Below the pieces are notes generated by a model. That model was given only the letters and a program-made list of their open reading frames with translations, was not told the origin of the DNA and made no database searches. 64,000 nt of DNA from Paenibacillus taichungensis. GTDB lineage: Bacteria > Bacillota > Bacilli > Paenibacillales > Paenibacillaceae. Positions 35,125-43,733 of this stretch are shown one piece after another (the first letter of the stretch is position 1; each line of letters starts with the position of its first letter). The position numbers and the translations under genes are program-made. Location: assembly GCF_013359905.1 (NCBI RefSeq), contig NZ_JABMCC010000121.1:1-64000 (forward strand), in the 5' to 3' direction.

Positions 35125-36111
35125 ATGACACAGATTAAGGTAACACCGGAACAACTGGATACAGTTAGTGGGCAATTCGCCCAGGCACATCAGCAATTGT
35201 CGGGGTTCATGTCCACATTGGATAGCCAGATCCGTGTCATGCGCAGCAATTGGGACGGAATGGAGCGGGAACGCTTTTATAACGATTATGCAACGGCTCA
35301 AGGTACAATGAAGTCTGTCCTTGAGCTGGTCTTGTCCATTCAGTCGGAACTCAAGAAAATTGCTGAGCGTTTCCGCACCACAGATGAAGATGTTGTGAAC
35401 AAGGCTCTTATGGTGGCTTTGGCTGCGGCACAGACTCTTACGTCCCTCGGTAAACATAAAGGTGATGGCCCGGGCAAAACGTCAGGTCCTCCGGAGAATA
35501 TGGAGGATTGGGATAAGAAGGACGCCGAGGATTACAAAAACTATGAGGAAATGTTAAAGAAAGCCGAGGAGATGGGTGACGAGAAACTTGCGCAGCAGCT
35601 TCAGGCCAGCATGAATGTTATTCGGCTTCAATATGAGGACGAAATCTACCAGATTGATCCGAACACGGGCAAGACGGTGAAGATTACCGAGGATTCGATT
35701 GTAGGTACGTATCAGGTTAAAAGCGACAAGGGTGAAACGACCAGCATCAGCTTGGATAAACAGGGTAACGTCGTGGATTACAACAAGGATACGAAAAAAT
35801 ACGAGTATTGGGAACAAACCCATACGACCAGTCAAGGGGAGCATCTCTTTGGCAAAGGAGCACAAACGGCTACAGCTTATGGAATCGGCCTGCTGTTGAC
35901 CAGCAAAAGCGGATCTGCCTTTACAGAACATGCGACAGGGCTCGGTTCCTCCTTTGTTGCGGACAAGTTCCTGTTCTCCGTGCCGGAAGAAGGCGAGACA
36001 CGTACGATGATTTACCGAACCAACAAGGATACGGGCAAAATCGAGAATATGATCGTGGTCACGCGTGGCGACAACGATATTGAATATATTCCGTGGCGTG
36101 AGTATAACTAA
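35125..36111 (+). CDS. WXG100-family type VII secretion protein with long C-terminal domain
   Basis: About 328 residues. Residues 1-95 form a WXG100 helical hairpin (IKVTPEQLDTVSGQFAQAH, split as IKVTPEQLD and TVSGQFAQAH). The W-x-G turn is NWDGMER, and the YxxxD/E-like part lies in FYNDYATAQ. A Gly/Pro/Lys-rich linker (about 110-125) and a charged helix follow. The C-terminal 150 residues are beta-rich (DPNTGKTVKITED, DKGETTSISLDK) with a small hydrophobic stretch (TAYGIGLLL), ending IEYIPWREYN. I recognise no toxin family. The arrangement resembles a WXG-headed effector. ATG at 35125 follows GAGGAG. No Ess secretion genes and no obvious adjacent immunity gene on the same strand. Confidence 0.8.
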   Translation: MTQIKVTPEQLDTVSGQFAQAHQQLSGFMSTLDSQIRVMRSNWDGMERERFYNDYATAQGTMKSVLELVLSIQSELKKIAERFRTTDEDVVNKALMVALAAAQTLTSLGKHKGDGPGKTSGPPENMEDWDKKDAEDYKNYEEMLKKAEEMGDEKLAQQLQASMNVIRLQYEDEIYQIDPNTGKTVKITEDSIVGTYQVKSDKGETTSISLDKQGNVVDYNKDTKKYEYWEQTHTTSQGEHLFGKGAQTATAYGIGLLLTSKSGSAFTEHATGLGSSFVADKFLFSVPEEGETRTMIYRTNKDTGKIENMIVVTRGDNDIEYIPWREYN

Positions 36112-36196
36112 GCCACGGAGCAAGCCTTGTAGCCTCCATTCGGATACAAGGCAGATATAACCGAGGGCAGGCACATAGTGAGCCTGCCCATAAACA

Positions 36197-36246
36197 AACA
36201 CCCGCACAACCTTCATCACAGGATCGAAAGGTTGCGCGGGTGTTTG
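36197..36246. terminator. Strong hairpin between WXG100 gene and formate/nitrite channel
   Basis: AACACCCGCACAACCTT pairs almost perfectly with AAGGTTGCGCGGGTGTT. T-rich tails are modest on both sides, so it may serve as a bidirectional terminator for the convergent genes. Confidence 0.8.
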
Positions 36247-36312
36247 TGGTCTGGCTTACCGTCCAGCCAAGGTCAGGTGACCGGGTAGTAAGGAGGATTT
36301 TTTTTCAAAAAA

Positions 36313-37101
36313 TTAGTGTGTCTCTTCGTCCAGAAACGGTTTGTTCACCGCATAATACATGAAACCCATCAGCAGCACGCCGCCCACTAGATTGCCGAGT
36401 GTCACCGGAATCAGGTTGTGAATAACCCCGCCGAATGAGATCGTCCCTGGATGGTTCAGTACCAGCGCAATCGCAAACGTACACATATTGGCGACGCTGT
36501 GCTCATATCCCGAGATGAAGAAACAGAAAACAAAGAGCATCATGGCGAACATTTTTGCACCATTCTCCTTCATGAACATTGGCACAAAGAACGCCAGACA
36601 TACGAGCCAGTTACACAGAATGCCCCGGAAGAAGAGCTGCATGGCTGGTGCCTCCATCTTGTGCTCTACGACACTCAGCAGAAAACCATTCACCTGAGAT
36701 GAATCGAACAGACCCGTCAGGTAGATTAACAAGGCAAATACCGCCGCACCCATCAGATTTCCACTGTAACTTGCAATCCACAGCTTCACCACTTCGAACC
36801 ATTTCAGTTTCTTGCGTAAGGCTGCATAGGTGTAATAGAACGTATTTCCTGTGAACAAATCACCGCCACCATAGGCGATCAGAATAATTGCCGCGCCGAA
36901 CGTGAGGGCCGCCATAGGGTATGTAAAAGGGGAATCCTCCATATAAAAGAAGTTACCCGTCTTGAACGCCACGATGACGCCAAACCCGATAAACATGCTG
37001 GCGAGCATGGAGCGTGCAAGGTACCTGATCAAGCTTTGTTTGTAAATCTTGTGTTTCTTCAGCGCCAGCTTCTCTACGTTGCGTAAACCTTCCGTTTCCA
37101 T
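36313..37101 (-). CDS. Formate/nitrite transporter family channel
   Basis: A 262-residue FNT protein with six membrane helices, forming pentameric channels for small monovalent anions such as formate, nitrite or hydrosulfide. Recognisable are FGAAIILIAYGGGDLFTGN (the first signature, in pieces FGAAIILIAYGG and GDLFTGNTFYY), WIASYSGNLMGA, and GILCNWLVCLAFF. The Asn-rich C-terminal half (NLIPVTLGNLVGG) matches FocA/NirC. No nitrite or formate enzyme gene is adjacent. AGGAGGCG precedes the ATG. Confidence 0.92.
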   Translation of the reverse strand: METEGLRNVEKLALKKHKIYKQSLIRYLARSMLASMFIGFGVIVAFKTGNFFYMEDSPFTYPMAALTFGAAIILIAYGGGDLFTGNTFYYTYAALRKKLKWFEVVKLWIASYSGNLMGAAVFALLIYLTGLFDSSQVNGFLLSVVEHKMEAPAMQLFFRGILCNWLVCLAFFVPMFMKENGAKMFAMMLFVFCFFISGYEHSVANMCTFAIALVLNHPGTISFGGVIHNLIPVTLGNLVGGVLLMGFMYYAVNKPFLDEETH

Positions 37102-37205
37102 AATTCGCCTCCTGTCTTCCTGATGTCTTGTTTACATTATAACGAAAATATGGAAGTTGGGGAGAGAGGGCCTGAATTTGTGATGTTTATTTAATAGGAC
37201 ATGGG

Positions 37206-37424
37206 CTAAGGACTGGGCGGAAGAATGATTGGACGAGCAGACAGCGCCTCTTCCACAATCTGTTCGGGTGTCAGGTCTCGATTATCCCAGAAAATCAGAT
37301 TACTGATCTCAGCATAAGGCATCTGTTGCTGTAGCTCGTTTAGCATCTCATCCAGTTCATTTTCTGTTCCTTCGGCATTCATCAACTTTCGAACTAATTC
37401 TACCAAGTGCAAATGGTTGGACAT
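37206..37424 (-). CDS. Colicin/pyocin-type bacteriocin immunity-like protein
   Basis: A 72-residue acidic protein. LVELVRKLMNAEGTENELDE, NELQQQMPYAEISNLIFW and LTPEQIVEEALSARP follow the pattern of the Im2/Im9-like colicin immunity family, including the EGTE and LIFW/SPEEIV equivalents. Such proteins bind and block nuclease toxins. CAGGAGGT lies six bases before the ATG at 37424, favouring it over the ATG at 37448. No nuclease toxin gene is beside it, so it is an orphan by context. The family call is from motif pattern, not alignment. Confidence 0.72.
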   Translation of the reverse strand: MSNHLHLVELVRKLMNAEGTENELDEMLNELQQQMPYAEISNLIFWDNRDLTPEQIVEEALSARPIILPPSP

Positions 37425-37460
37425 GTCGATACCTCCTGAATGATTCATAGAGTAAATAAT

Positions 37461-37751
37461 TTAGTCTTTCATGGGTTGATCCAATGGATCATACGTAACG
37501 ATCACCGGTAAAAATTCGGGCTCTAGCATCAGGCTTATGAGTTGCTCGTCTTGATTAGCATAAGAAATGAAATAGCTTCCAAAATGAGATTCAAAGATGA
37601 AATCCCTGTATTGATAGGAGCGTTCCGGATACTTTATGTTCAAATATAGCGTAGTTATCCCTCGAGCAAAGGTTGCTTTCAACATAGGAATTTGGGACAA
37701 AAGTATAATTGCGACCAGAACAATGGCTGTACGTTTAGCGAGACGGGTCAG
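37461..37751 (-). CDS. Small exported or membrane-anchored protein, probable CTG start
   Basis: About 96 residues if read from a CTG at 37751. GGAGG lies seven bases before this CTG. From there the protein gains TRLAKRTAIVLVAIILL, a basic N-terminus plus hydrophobic core typical of a signal or anchor, and then ATFARG as a possible cleavage site. The only conventional start (TTG at 37700) has no ribosome site and would remove the signal. The soluble part (YLNIKYPERSYQYRDFIFES) has no family I know. Located 36 bp upstream of the immunity-like gene on the same strand, so likely co-transcribed. Confidence 0.55.
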   Translation of the reverse strand: MTRLAKRTAIVLVAIILLSQIPMLKATFARGITTLYLNIKYPERSYQYRDFIFESHFGSYFISYANQDEQLISLMLEPEFLPVIVTYDPLDQPMKD

Positions 37752-37794
37752 ATGGATTCCTCCATTATCTTAAAATGATTTGTACCAATTAATG

Positions 37795-37842
37795 AAGGTC
37801 CATCTAAAGGAAGGTCCATCTAAAGGAAGGTCCATCTAAACC
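37795..37842 (+). repeat. Three tandem 16-bp repeats
   Basis: The unit AAGGTCCATCTAAAGG is present three times head to tail without spacers; the third copy ends in CC instead of GG. It lies between the convergent-side end of the dehydrogenase gene and the small exported protein's leader. Confidence 0.95.
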
Positions 37843-37847
37843 AGATG

Positions 37848-38837
37848 TCACTCCACGAGTATAGCAAGATTGCCAAACTGCTCTCCCTTTTCCATACGTT
37901 CGAAAGCTTTCGCTGTGTCCTGTAGTGGATATATGCTATCGATCACAGGATGTAAATTATGTTCTTCCACCCATTGCAGCATCTGGACAAACTCTTCACG
38001 GCTGCCCATGGAGGTGCCAATCAGGCTAACTTGCGGGAAAAAGATGGAGCGGATTGGAACATTCAGATCATCTCCCGAGCTTGCGCCATACATCACGATA
38101 CGACCACCTGGTCTGATTATATCAAAATATTTGGGGAACATGGCTTGTCCGATGCTATCCAAGATGAAATCAACAGGATCAAGATCGTTCTGCAGACTCC
38201 AGTCTGCATGACTGTCCAGAGCTTGGAAAGCGCCCAGACGCAGAGCCTCATGTCTCTTGGCTTCTCTTCTGGATGTAACGGTTACCTTGGCACCAGCAGT
38301 TACGGCCATGAGCAGGGCATAGGTCGCTACACCGCCGCCAATACCGGGAATAAGGATATGTTCACCCTGCTTAAGTCCGCCACGAGTGAATAAGGCGCGG
38401 TATGCTGTCAAAGCCGAAAGGGACAACACTCCTGCTTCCGCCCAGGATAGATGAGAGGGTTTGGGCAAGGCATTTCTAGCAGGCAGCATAATATATTGTG
38501 CGAGAGTTCCATCCATAGGGCCTCCTACAATATCGGGCACAATGGGCACGTCTACTGCGTGGTTCCAACCGAGAGTAGGGTGGATAATGACCTCATCACC
38601 TACGGATAAGTCCTTTACACCTTCTCCAATCGCTATGATTACACCTGCTCCATCGGAACCAAGAATGAGTGGTGAGTCTTGGAATGTACGTCCTGCCATG
38701 ATGAACAGATCACGATGATTAATTCCAGCAGATTTCAGTTGGATCTGTACTTCCCCGGCTTCCGGTGCCCGAGATGTTGACTCTGTATATTGAAGACCTT
38801 CAAGTCCGCTCTGGCCGGAGTGTATAACAGCTTTCAT
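37848..38837 (-). CDS. Medium-chain dehydrogenase/reductase, quinone-oxidoreductase type
   Basis: A 329-residue NAD(P)H-dependent MDR enzyme. The N-terminal GroES-like domain holds GINHRDLFIMAG and ILGSDGAGVI; the Rossmann fold has ILIPGIGGGVATYALLMAV. The four structural-zinc cysteines of classical alcohol dehydrogenases are missing, which fits the zinc-free QOR group, though annotation often says zinc-binding. C-terminal EERMEKGEQFGNLAI-like end (AFERMEKGEQFGNLAILVE) is typical. Divergent from a LysR regulator gene 137 bp away that may control it. Confidence 0.87.
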   Translation of the reverse strand: MKAVIHSGQSGLEGLQYTESTSRAPEAGEVQIQLKSAGINHRDLFIMAGRTFQDSPLILGSDGAGVIIAIGEGVKDLSVGDEVIIHPTLGWNHAVDVPIVPDIVGGPMDGTLAQYIMLPARNALPKPSHLSWAEAGVLSLSALTAYRALFTRGGLKQGEHILIPGIGGGVATYALLMAVTAGAKVTVTSRREAKRHEALRLGAFQALDSHADWSLQNDLDPVDFILDSIGQAMFPKYFDIIRPGGRIVMYGASSGDDLNVPIRSIFFPQVSLIGTSMGSREEFVQMLQWVEEHNLHPVIDSIYPLQDTAKAFERMEKGEQFGNLAILVE

Positions 38838-38974
38838 TTACAAAATTCCTCCTTGTGTATATAAAAACTTCACTACTGAGCCTCATTGTACAGATGGGGC
38901 AGATTCACGTAAAATGAACAAAAATGAATGTCAGTATCAATTCAGATAATAGATAACAAGCAGGTGATCAGGGC

Positions 38975-39850
38975 ATGGATGCAGGAGATTTAAAAGTATT
39001 TCAGGCGGTTGCCCGCGAAGGCAGTATCAGCAAAGCAGCATTAGCGCTGAATTATGTGCAATCTAATGTAACAACACGAATTAAACAGTTGGAAGATCAG
39101 CTGCAAGTACCACTGTTTTATCGCTCCAACCGAGGCATGTCGCTCACACCAGCGGGTGAGAATTTGCTGGGATATGCGGATAAAATATTACATTTATTAT
39201 ATGAAGCGGAGCAGGCAACGCAGATCGGAAATCCACCTGCAGGGATGCTTCGTCTTGGTGCGATTGAGACCGCTGCCTCCAGTTATCTGACGCCGCTGCT
39301 CGCTGAATATCGTTTATGTTACCCCGAGGTTCAGCATTCGTTAATTACAGGGGGGACACATGAACTCAATCAGAAGGTCATTCAACATGAGCTGCATGGA
39401 GCTTTGGTATATGGCCCGATCGACCACCCTGAGCTGAACTATATGAAAGTGTACGACGAAGAGTTGGTACTGATTGCAGAACCCGGAACCTATGAAATGC
39501 ATGCTCTATTGTGCAAACCGATGTTGTTTTTTGAAGTAGGCTGTACCCATCGCGCGCAGGCAGAAGCCTTTTTGAAAGATCAAGGCGTGCACACCCTCAA
39601 CGTTACGGAATATGGAACACTGGACACCATTATGAATGGCGTATCTGCGGGAATAGGTGTGTCATTGCTCCCACGATCCTCGGTTACGAAAGCCGAAAGG
39701 AGAGGTGAGGTTACAGTGTTATCTTTGCCTGATCCATATCGCAGGTTGGAAGTAGGATTTGTGCATTCCAGGAGTGAGCATCAATACGGAGCGCTGGGTG
39801 CACTGGTGCAGATGGTAACGAACCAAAAAACCAGAACAACAAAGGAGTAA
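38975..39850 (+). CDS. LysR-family transcriptional regulator
   Basis: A 291-residue regulator. The winged helix-turn-helix at 1-60 contains FQAVAREGSISKAALALNYVQS and TRIKQLEDQLQVPLFYR, both standard. Residues 90-280 are the periplasmic-binding-like effector domain. It faces away from the quinone-oxidoreductase-type gene and overlaps the ribosome site of the next gene (AAAGGAG), the threonine aldolase. It could regulate either neighbour. Confidence 0.9.
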   Translation: MDAGDLKVFQAVAREGSISKAALALNYVQSNVTTRIKQLEDQLQVPLFYRSNRGMSLTPAGENLLGYADKILHLLYEAEQATQIGNPPAGMLRLGAIETAASSYLTPLLAEYRLCYPEVQHSLITGGTHELNQKVIQHELHGALVYGPIDHPELNYMKVYDEELVLIAEPGTYEMHALLCKPMLFFEVGCTHRAQAEAFLKDQGVHTLNVTEYGTLDTIMNGVSAGIGVSLLPRSSVTKAERRGEVTVLSLPDPYRRLEVGFVHSRSEHQYGALGALVQMVTNQKTRTTKE

Positions 39851-39856
39851 ATAACC

Positions 39857-40957
39857 TTGAAGAATACAGAGTTAACATTAGCGGAAGCTTTTAATCAGGC
39901 AGAGTTTATTATAGGCGGTCACGGAAGTCGTAAAGTCAAAGTACTTCAGGAAGCGCTGGAGCAGGTGGATGGGGAACAATATAGTGATCATTATGGCAAC
40001 GGTAAAATCATTGATCAATTCCAGCAGCAGATGGCTGACGTTCTGGGCAAGGAATCGGCTGTATTTTTCCCCAGTGGTACGATGGCACAGCAAATCGCCT
40101 TACGTATCTGGTGTGACCGCAAAGGCATCAAGCGGGTAGCTTATCATCCTTTATCTCATCTGGAAATCCATGAGGAAGACGGACTGAAAGAGTTACATCA
40201 GATTGAATCCATTTTGCTGGCGGATGAGAACCGACTGATTCGATTGGAAGATGTAGAGGGGATGAATGAGGAAATTTCCTGCCTACTGCTTGAACTGCCA
40301 CAACGCGAGATTGGTGGACAATTGCCTGCCTATGAAGAGTTGGAGGCGATCTCAGCCTATTGCCGTGAACGTGGAATCAAGCTTCATCTGGATGGGGCAC
40401 GTTTGTTCGAAATCACGCCTTATTATCAGAAGACACCCGCCGAGATTTGCAGTCTGTTCGATAGTGTCTACGTGTCTTTTTACAAAGGCATTGGAGGAAT
40501 TGCTGGGGCTATATTGGCAGGAGATACGGATGTTATGCAAGAATCGAAAATATGGAAGCGTCGGCACGGCGGCGATCTGATTGGCCTATATCCGTATATT
40601 CTTAGTTCTCAATATTATTTCAATGAACGAATTGGCAAAATGGGGCTTTATTATGAGCAGGCCAAGGAACTCGCCTCCATGTTGAATGCGTGCCATGGTA
40701 TACGTACATTGCCAGAAGTACCCGTCTCCAATATGTTTCACGTACATATTCCCTTGGCCCAAGCCGAGGCGGAGCGTATTCTGGCATCCATGACTCAGCA
40801 ATTCGGGTTGGGGATTACTTCATACTTGCAGCAGACCAGTGCTCATAGTTGTGCCTTTGAATTGTCAACGGGGGATCGATATCAGAATGTACCCAAGGAC
40901 AAGCTGCATTCAGCGCTACAATGGCTGGATGGAGAACTACGGAAACATGTGAACTAA
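39857..40957 (+). CDS. Threonine aldolase family PLP enzyme
   Basis: A 366-residue fold-type I PLP enzyme of the beta-eliminating lyase group. The PLP lysine is in VSFYKGIGGIAGA; the HLDGARLFE motif (PLP-binding Asp and Arg) precedes it; SDHYGNGKII and FFPSGTMAQQIAL are near the N-terminus. Low-specificity L-threonine aldolases split threonine to glycine and acetaldehyde. Start is TTG with AAAGGAG upstream inside the LysR gene, seven bases between the genes, so they are co-transcribed. Confidence 0.87.
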   Translation: MKNTELTLAEAFNQAEFIIGGHGSRKVKVLQEALEQVDGEQYSDHYGNGKIIDQFQQQMADVLGKESAVFFPSGTMAQQIALRIWCDRKGIKRVAYHPLSHLEIHEEDGLKELHQIESILLADENRLIRLEDVEGMNEEISCLLLELPQREIGGQLPAYEELEAISAYCRERGIKLHLDGARLFEITPYYQKTPAEICSLFDSVYVSFYKGIGGIAGAILAGDTDVMQESKIWKRRHGGDLIGLYPYILSSQYYFNERIGKMGLYYEQAKELASMLNACHGIRTLPEVPVSNMFHVHIPLAQAEAERILASMTQQFGLGITSYLQQTSAHSCAFELSTGDRYQNVPKDKLHSALQWLDGELRKHVN

Positions 40958-40976
40958 AATAAAGCTATGCTTATTC

Positions 40977-41008
40977 TGCCTTATCCACTTGCTGGATAGG
41001 GCATTTTT
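40977..41008 (+). terminator. Intrinsic terminator after the threonine aldolase gene
   Basis: TGCCTTATCC pairs with GGATAGGGCA over six bases, followed by five T. Confidence 0.9.
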
Positions 41009-41157
41009 GTTGCAGGAAAAGAAGGATAGCTGACGAAAGGTACTTTAATGCAGCAATAACAGCAATAATGCAGCTTCTGGTATCATCGCGTCGTTAATAG
41101 TGAACATATTCGTGGACCACAATTTCATTGATTTTCATTTATAGAGGAGGAGTTCAA

Positions 41158-41628
41158 GTGGAGTCGATAGGTTTGGAACCCATTCGTGATCTTTTGGTTG
41201 AAGCTTACAATACAACAATGGGAGAAGGGTGTACTCCTGAAACGCAACAGAGCATTGAGGATTTTGAGCAAAACTATAACGTGAAATTGCCCGCAGTGTA
41301 TCGTGAGCTCTTGCTTGAATTTGGTGCATGCAACTTCGGCGATCCTGCCTTGTATTCGGTGAAAGAATTGAATTGGGCATATCCCGAGTTCCTGGAAGTA
41401 TACCGTGAATATGAGAAGGAATACGAGTTGCCCGCTGAGCTGCAACCATTTCCAATTGGTGGGTTTGGCGAAGGAAGCATTGCTATACTGGATCAAAATT
41501 CTGGCAAGGTTCTGATGTTAATCCACGATGCGGGAGAACTACCTCTTCGTGAGATAGCCGTGGACTTTAATGAATTAATGACGATGCTGGCTGAATCAGC
41601 CGTTTGGGTTCAGGAACAGATGAAGTAA
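41158..41628 (+). CDS. SMI1/KNR4 family protein
   Basis: A 156-residue soluble protein. The SMI1/KNR4 (SUKH) fold is indicated by TQQSIEDFEQNYNVKLPAVYRELL, in parts IEDFEQNYNVKLP and AVYRELLLEFGACNFG, and by PIGGFGEGSIAILDQNSGKV. GTG at 41158 is chosen because GAGGAGGAG lies seven bases upstream. SUKH proteins are common immunity proteins of polymorphic toxin systems but also have housekeeping roles. No toxin is adjacent; a LysR regulator follows after 32 bp. Confidence 0.82.
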   Translation: MESIGLEPIRDLLVEAYNTTMGEGCTPETQQSIEDFEQNYNVKLPAVYRELLLEFGACNFGDPALYSVKELNWAYPEFLEVYREYEKEYELPAELQPFPIGGFGEGSIAILDQNSGKVLMLIHDAGELPLREIAVDFNELMTMLAESAVWVQEQMK

Positions 41629-41660
41629 GAGGTCAGACAGAAGGGAAGTACATCAGGCGA

Positions 41661-42551
41661 ATGGATATTCGAAAATTACGATACTTTATCACCGTGGCGG
41701 AGGAGCTTCATTTCCACCGTGCGGCTGAGAAATTAAATATGACGCAGCCGCCGCTGAGCCAGCAGATTCAGAATCTGGAGGAAGAGCTCGGCGTGAAGCT
41801 ATTGGAACGCACGAAAAAAATGGTTCGTCTCACGGCAGCCGGTGCCGTATTTCTGGAACAGGCGAGGCTGATCATGGCCCAACTTGAGCGATCCATCCAG
41901 CTTACGCAGAAGGCTGACCAGGGCATCATTGGACATTTAACGGTTGCTTTTGTGGATTCGGCTTCGGGGAGTATTATGGTCAATGTGTTGAGGAAATTTC
42001 GTGCGGCGTACCCGCAGATTGAACTTACGTTGCGTGAGATGACCTCGTCCCAACAATTGCAGGCACTAGCAAATGGACAGATCCATATTGGATTTTTGCG
42101 GTATCAGGATCACAACGGAGATTTGTCGTTCCGGGTCTGTCAGACGGAAACATTACTCGCAGTGCTGCCAGACCATCACCCTTTAGCTTCACAGACTCAG
42201 GTGTCAATAACCGAGCTGGAGGAAGAAGATTTTATTTTATTCCCGCGGCATCTGGGCTCTCCGTTCCATCGTCTTATCCTGGATTATTGCAGGGAGCATG
42301 GTGTAGATCCTCGTATTACACAGGAAGCCATTCAGATGTACACGATTGTGAATCTCGTTGCAGCGGGCATGGGGATATCCATCGTTCCTTCTTCAGTAGA
42401 TGTGTTCGAGCGGAGGGGTGTGGTATTTCTACCACTAATAGAAAGTCCGCCCTCCGTACCGTTATACACGGCATGGCGGACGGACATGAATCAGGAAGTG
42501 ATTTCCCGTTTTATGAATATTGTAGATGAAATTGTTGAAGGGTTGTCGTGA
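41661..42551 (+). CDS. LysR-family transcriptional regulator
   Basis: A 296-residue regulator starting MDIRKLRYFITVAEELHF, with the HTH RAAEKLNMTQPPLSQQIQNL, in parts RAAEKLNMTQPP and LSQQIQNLEEELG. This N-terminus is typical of the CatR/BenM/AlsR-like group. The effector domain spans 90-290. The start at 41661 fits the family; a longer frame begins inside the SMI1/KNR4 gene. Its ribosome site is weak. Converges on the aldo/keto reductase gene. Confidence 0.88.
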   Translation: MDIRKLRYFITVAEELHFHRAAEKLNMTQPPLSQQIQNLEEELGVKLLERTKKMVRLTAAGAVFLEQARLIMAQLERSIQLTQKADQGIIGHLTVAFVDSASGSIMVNVLRKFRAAYPQIELTLREMTSSQQLQALANGQIHIGFLRYQDHNGDLSFRVCQTETLLAVLPDHHPLASQTQVSITELEEEDFILFPRHLGSPFHRLILDYCREHGVDPRITQEAIQMYTIVNLVAAGMGISIVPSSVDVFERRGVVFLPLIESPPSVPLYTAWRTDMNQEVISRFMNIVDEIVEGLS

Positions 42552-42603
42552 AAATGATTAGTTCAACTTATAGAGTATGGTTAGAGTAGTTTAAGAAGAG
42601 CTA

Positions 42604-43593
42604 CTAACCCGTCTTGGCAGGGTTTCTCTCAATCCATTCACCTAATATTTCATCAATGCGGGACAGGATGTCCCGATCCAGTTGAACACCAGAGGCTTTC
42701 ACATTCTCAAGGACTTGCTCTGGACGGGATGCCCCAATAATGACGGATGACACATACGGATGCTGAAGAACCCAGGCGACGGCAAGTTGAGGGAGCGTCA
42801 GCCCGATCTCTTTCGCGAGTGGAATAAGCTGCTGAACAGCAGTCAGAACGTCGTCACGTAACCACCGACCAGCAAGATTATTGAAAAAGGGTGCTCCAGC
42901 CTCGGCAGCTGCACGTGATCCGGCTGGCAGTGCTTCGTGCGGAATATATTTACCAGATAGTATGCCCTGAGCCAAGGGAGACCATGTAATGTGGCCAAGA
43001 CCTGCTTGTGTACTTGCTGGTACAACTTCCTGCTCAATAACCCGCCATAACATGGAATACTGTGGCTGGCTCGCAATAAAAGGCACGCGAAGCTCCTTAG
43101 CTAATGCGGAACCTTCTTCGATCTGAGCCGCAGTCCATTCGCTAACTCCGATATAGTGAACCTTGCCCTGGCGAACCAGATCGGCAAACGCAAGGAATGT
43201 TTCCTCCAGCGGCGTATTTGGATCGTAACGATGAGCATAATAGACATCGATATAATCGGTTTGCAATCTTTGCAATGAAGCGTTGCAGGCCTCCATGATA
43301 TGTTTGCGGGAAAGTCCTCTGTCGTTGCGACCTGAGCCAGTTGGATGACAGACTTTGGTACACAGCTCAATACTTTCTCTTCGAGTCTCCTTTAGAGCAT
43401 GTCCTAACACAGTTTCTGCCTTGGTGTTGGAATAGACGTCTGCCGTATCAAATGTCGTGATGCCTGCCTCCAAAGCAGCTCGGACACAAGCTTTTGCGGT
43501 TCCATCTTCCACTTGTGCTCCATGTGTAATCCAGTTGCCCAGTGAAATCTCACTGACGGTTAGACCGCTGTTTCCCAATTTGCGATATTCCAT
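42604..43593 (-). CDS. Aldo/keto reductase, potassium-channel beta-subunit-like
   Basis: A 329-residue NADPH-dependent oxidoreductase of the AKR6-like group. Catalytic residues appear in FDTADVYSNTKAE (Asp and Tyr), CTKVCHP (Lys) and VYYAHRYDPNTPLEE (His). The C-terminal cofactor region has SSVIIGASRPEQVLENV, the usual RxxxQ/N motif. The ATG at 43593 is preferred over 43626 because GGGAGGC precedes it by nine bases. Reduces aldehydes or ketones; substrate unknown. Confidence 0.9.
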   Translation of the reverse strand: MEYRKLGNSGLTVSEISLGNWITHGAQVEDGTAKACVRAALEAGITTFDTADVYSNTKAETVLGHALKETRRESIELCTKVCHPTGSGRNDRGLSRKHIMEACNASLQRLQTDYIDVYYAHRYDPNTPLEETFLAFADLVRQGKVHYIGVSEWTAAQIEEGSALAKELRVPFIASQPQYSMLWRVIEQEVVPASTQAGLGHITWSPLAQGILSGKYIPHEALPAGSRAAAEAGAPFFNNLAGRWLRDDVLTAVQQLIPLAKEIGLTLPQLAVAWVLQHPYVSSVIIGASRPEQVLENVKASGVQLDRDILSRIDEILGEWIERNPAKTG

Positions 43594-43733
43594 GCGTGAC
43601 GCCTCCCTAAGTAATCTGGACTCCATTGTAGCAATGGCAGATTAATAGGTGAAATATCTTTTAACCCCATCTTTAATATGAAAAAGATATCATTGAGTTT
43701 TCTCTTGTAACGAAAACGTATGGCTAAACGTGC

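Noticed and set aside
37795..37842. CRISPR array
   Set aside because: Units are 16 bp and directly adjacent with no spacers, and no cas genes are present.
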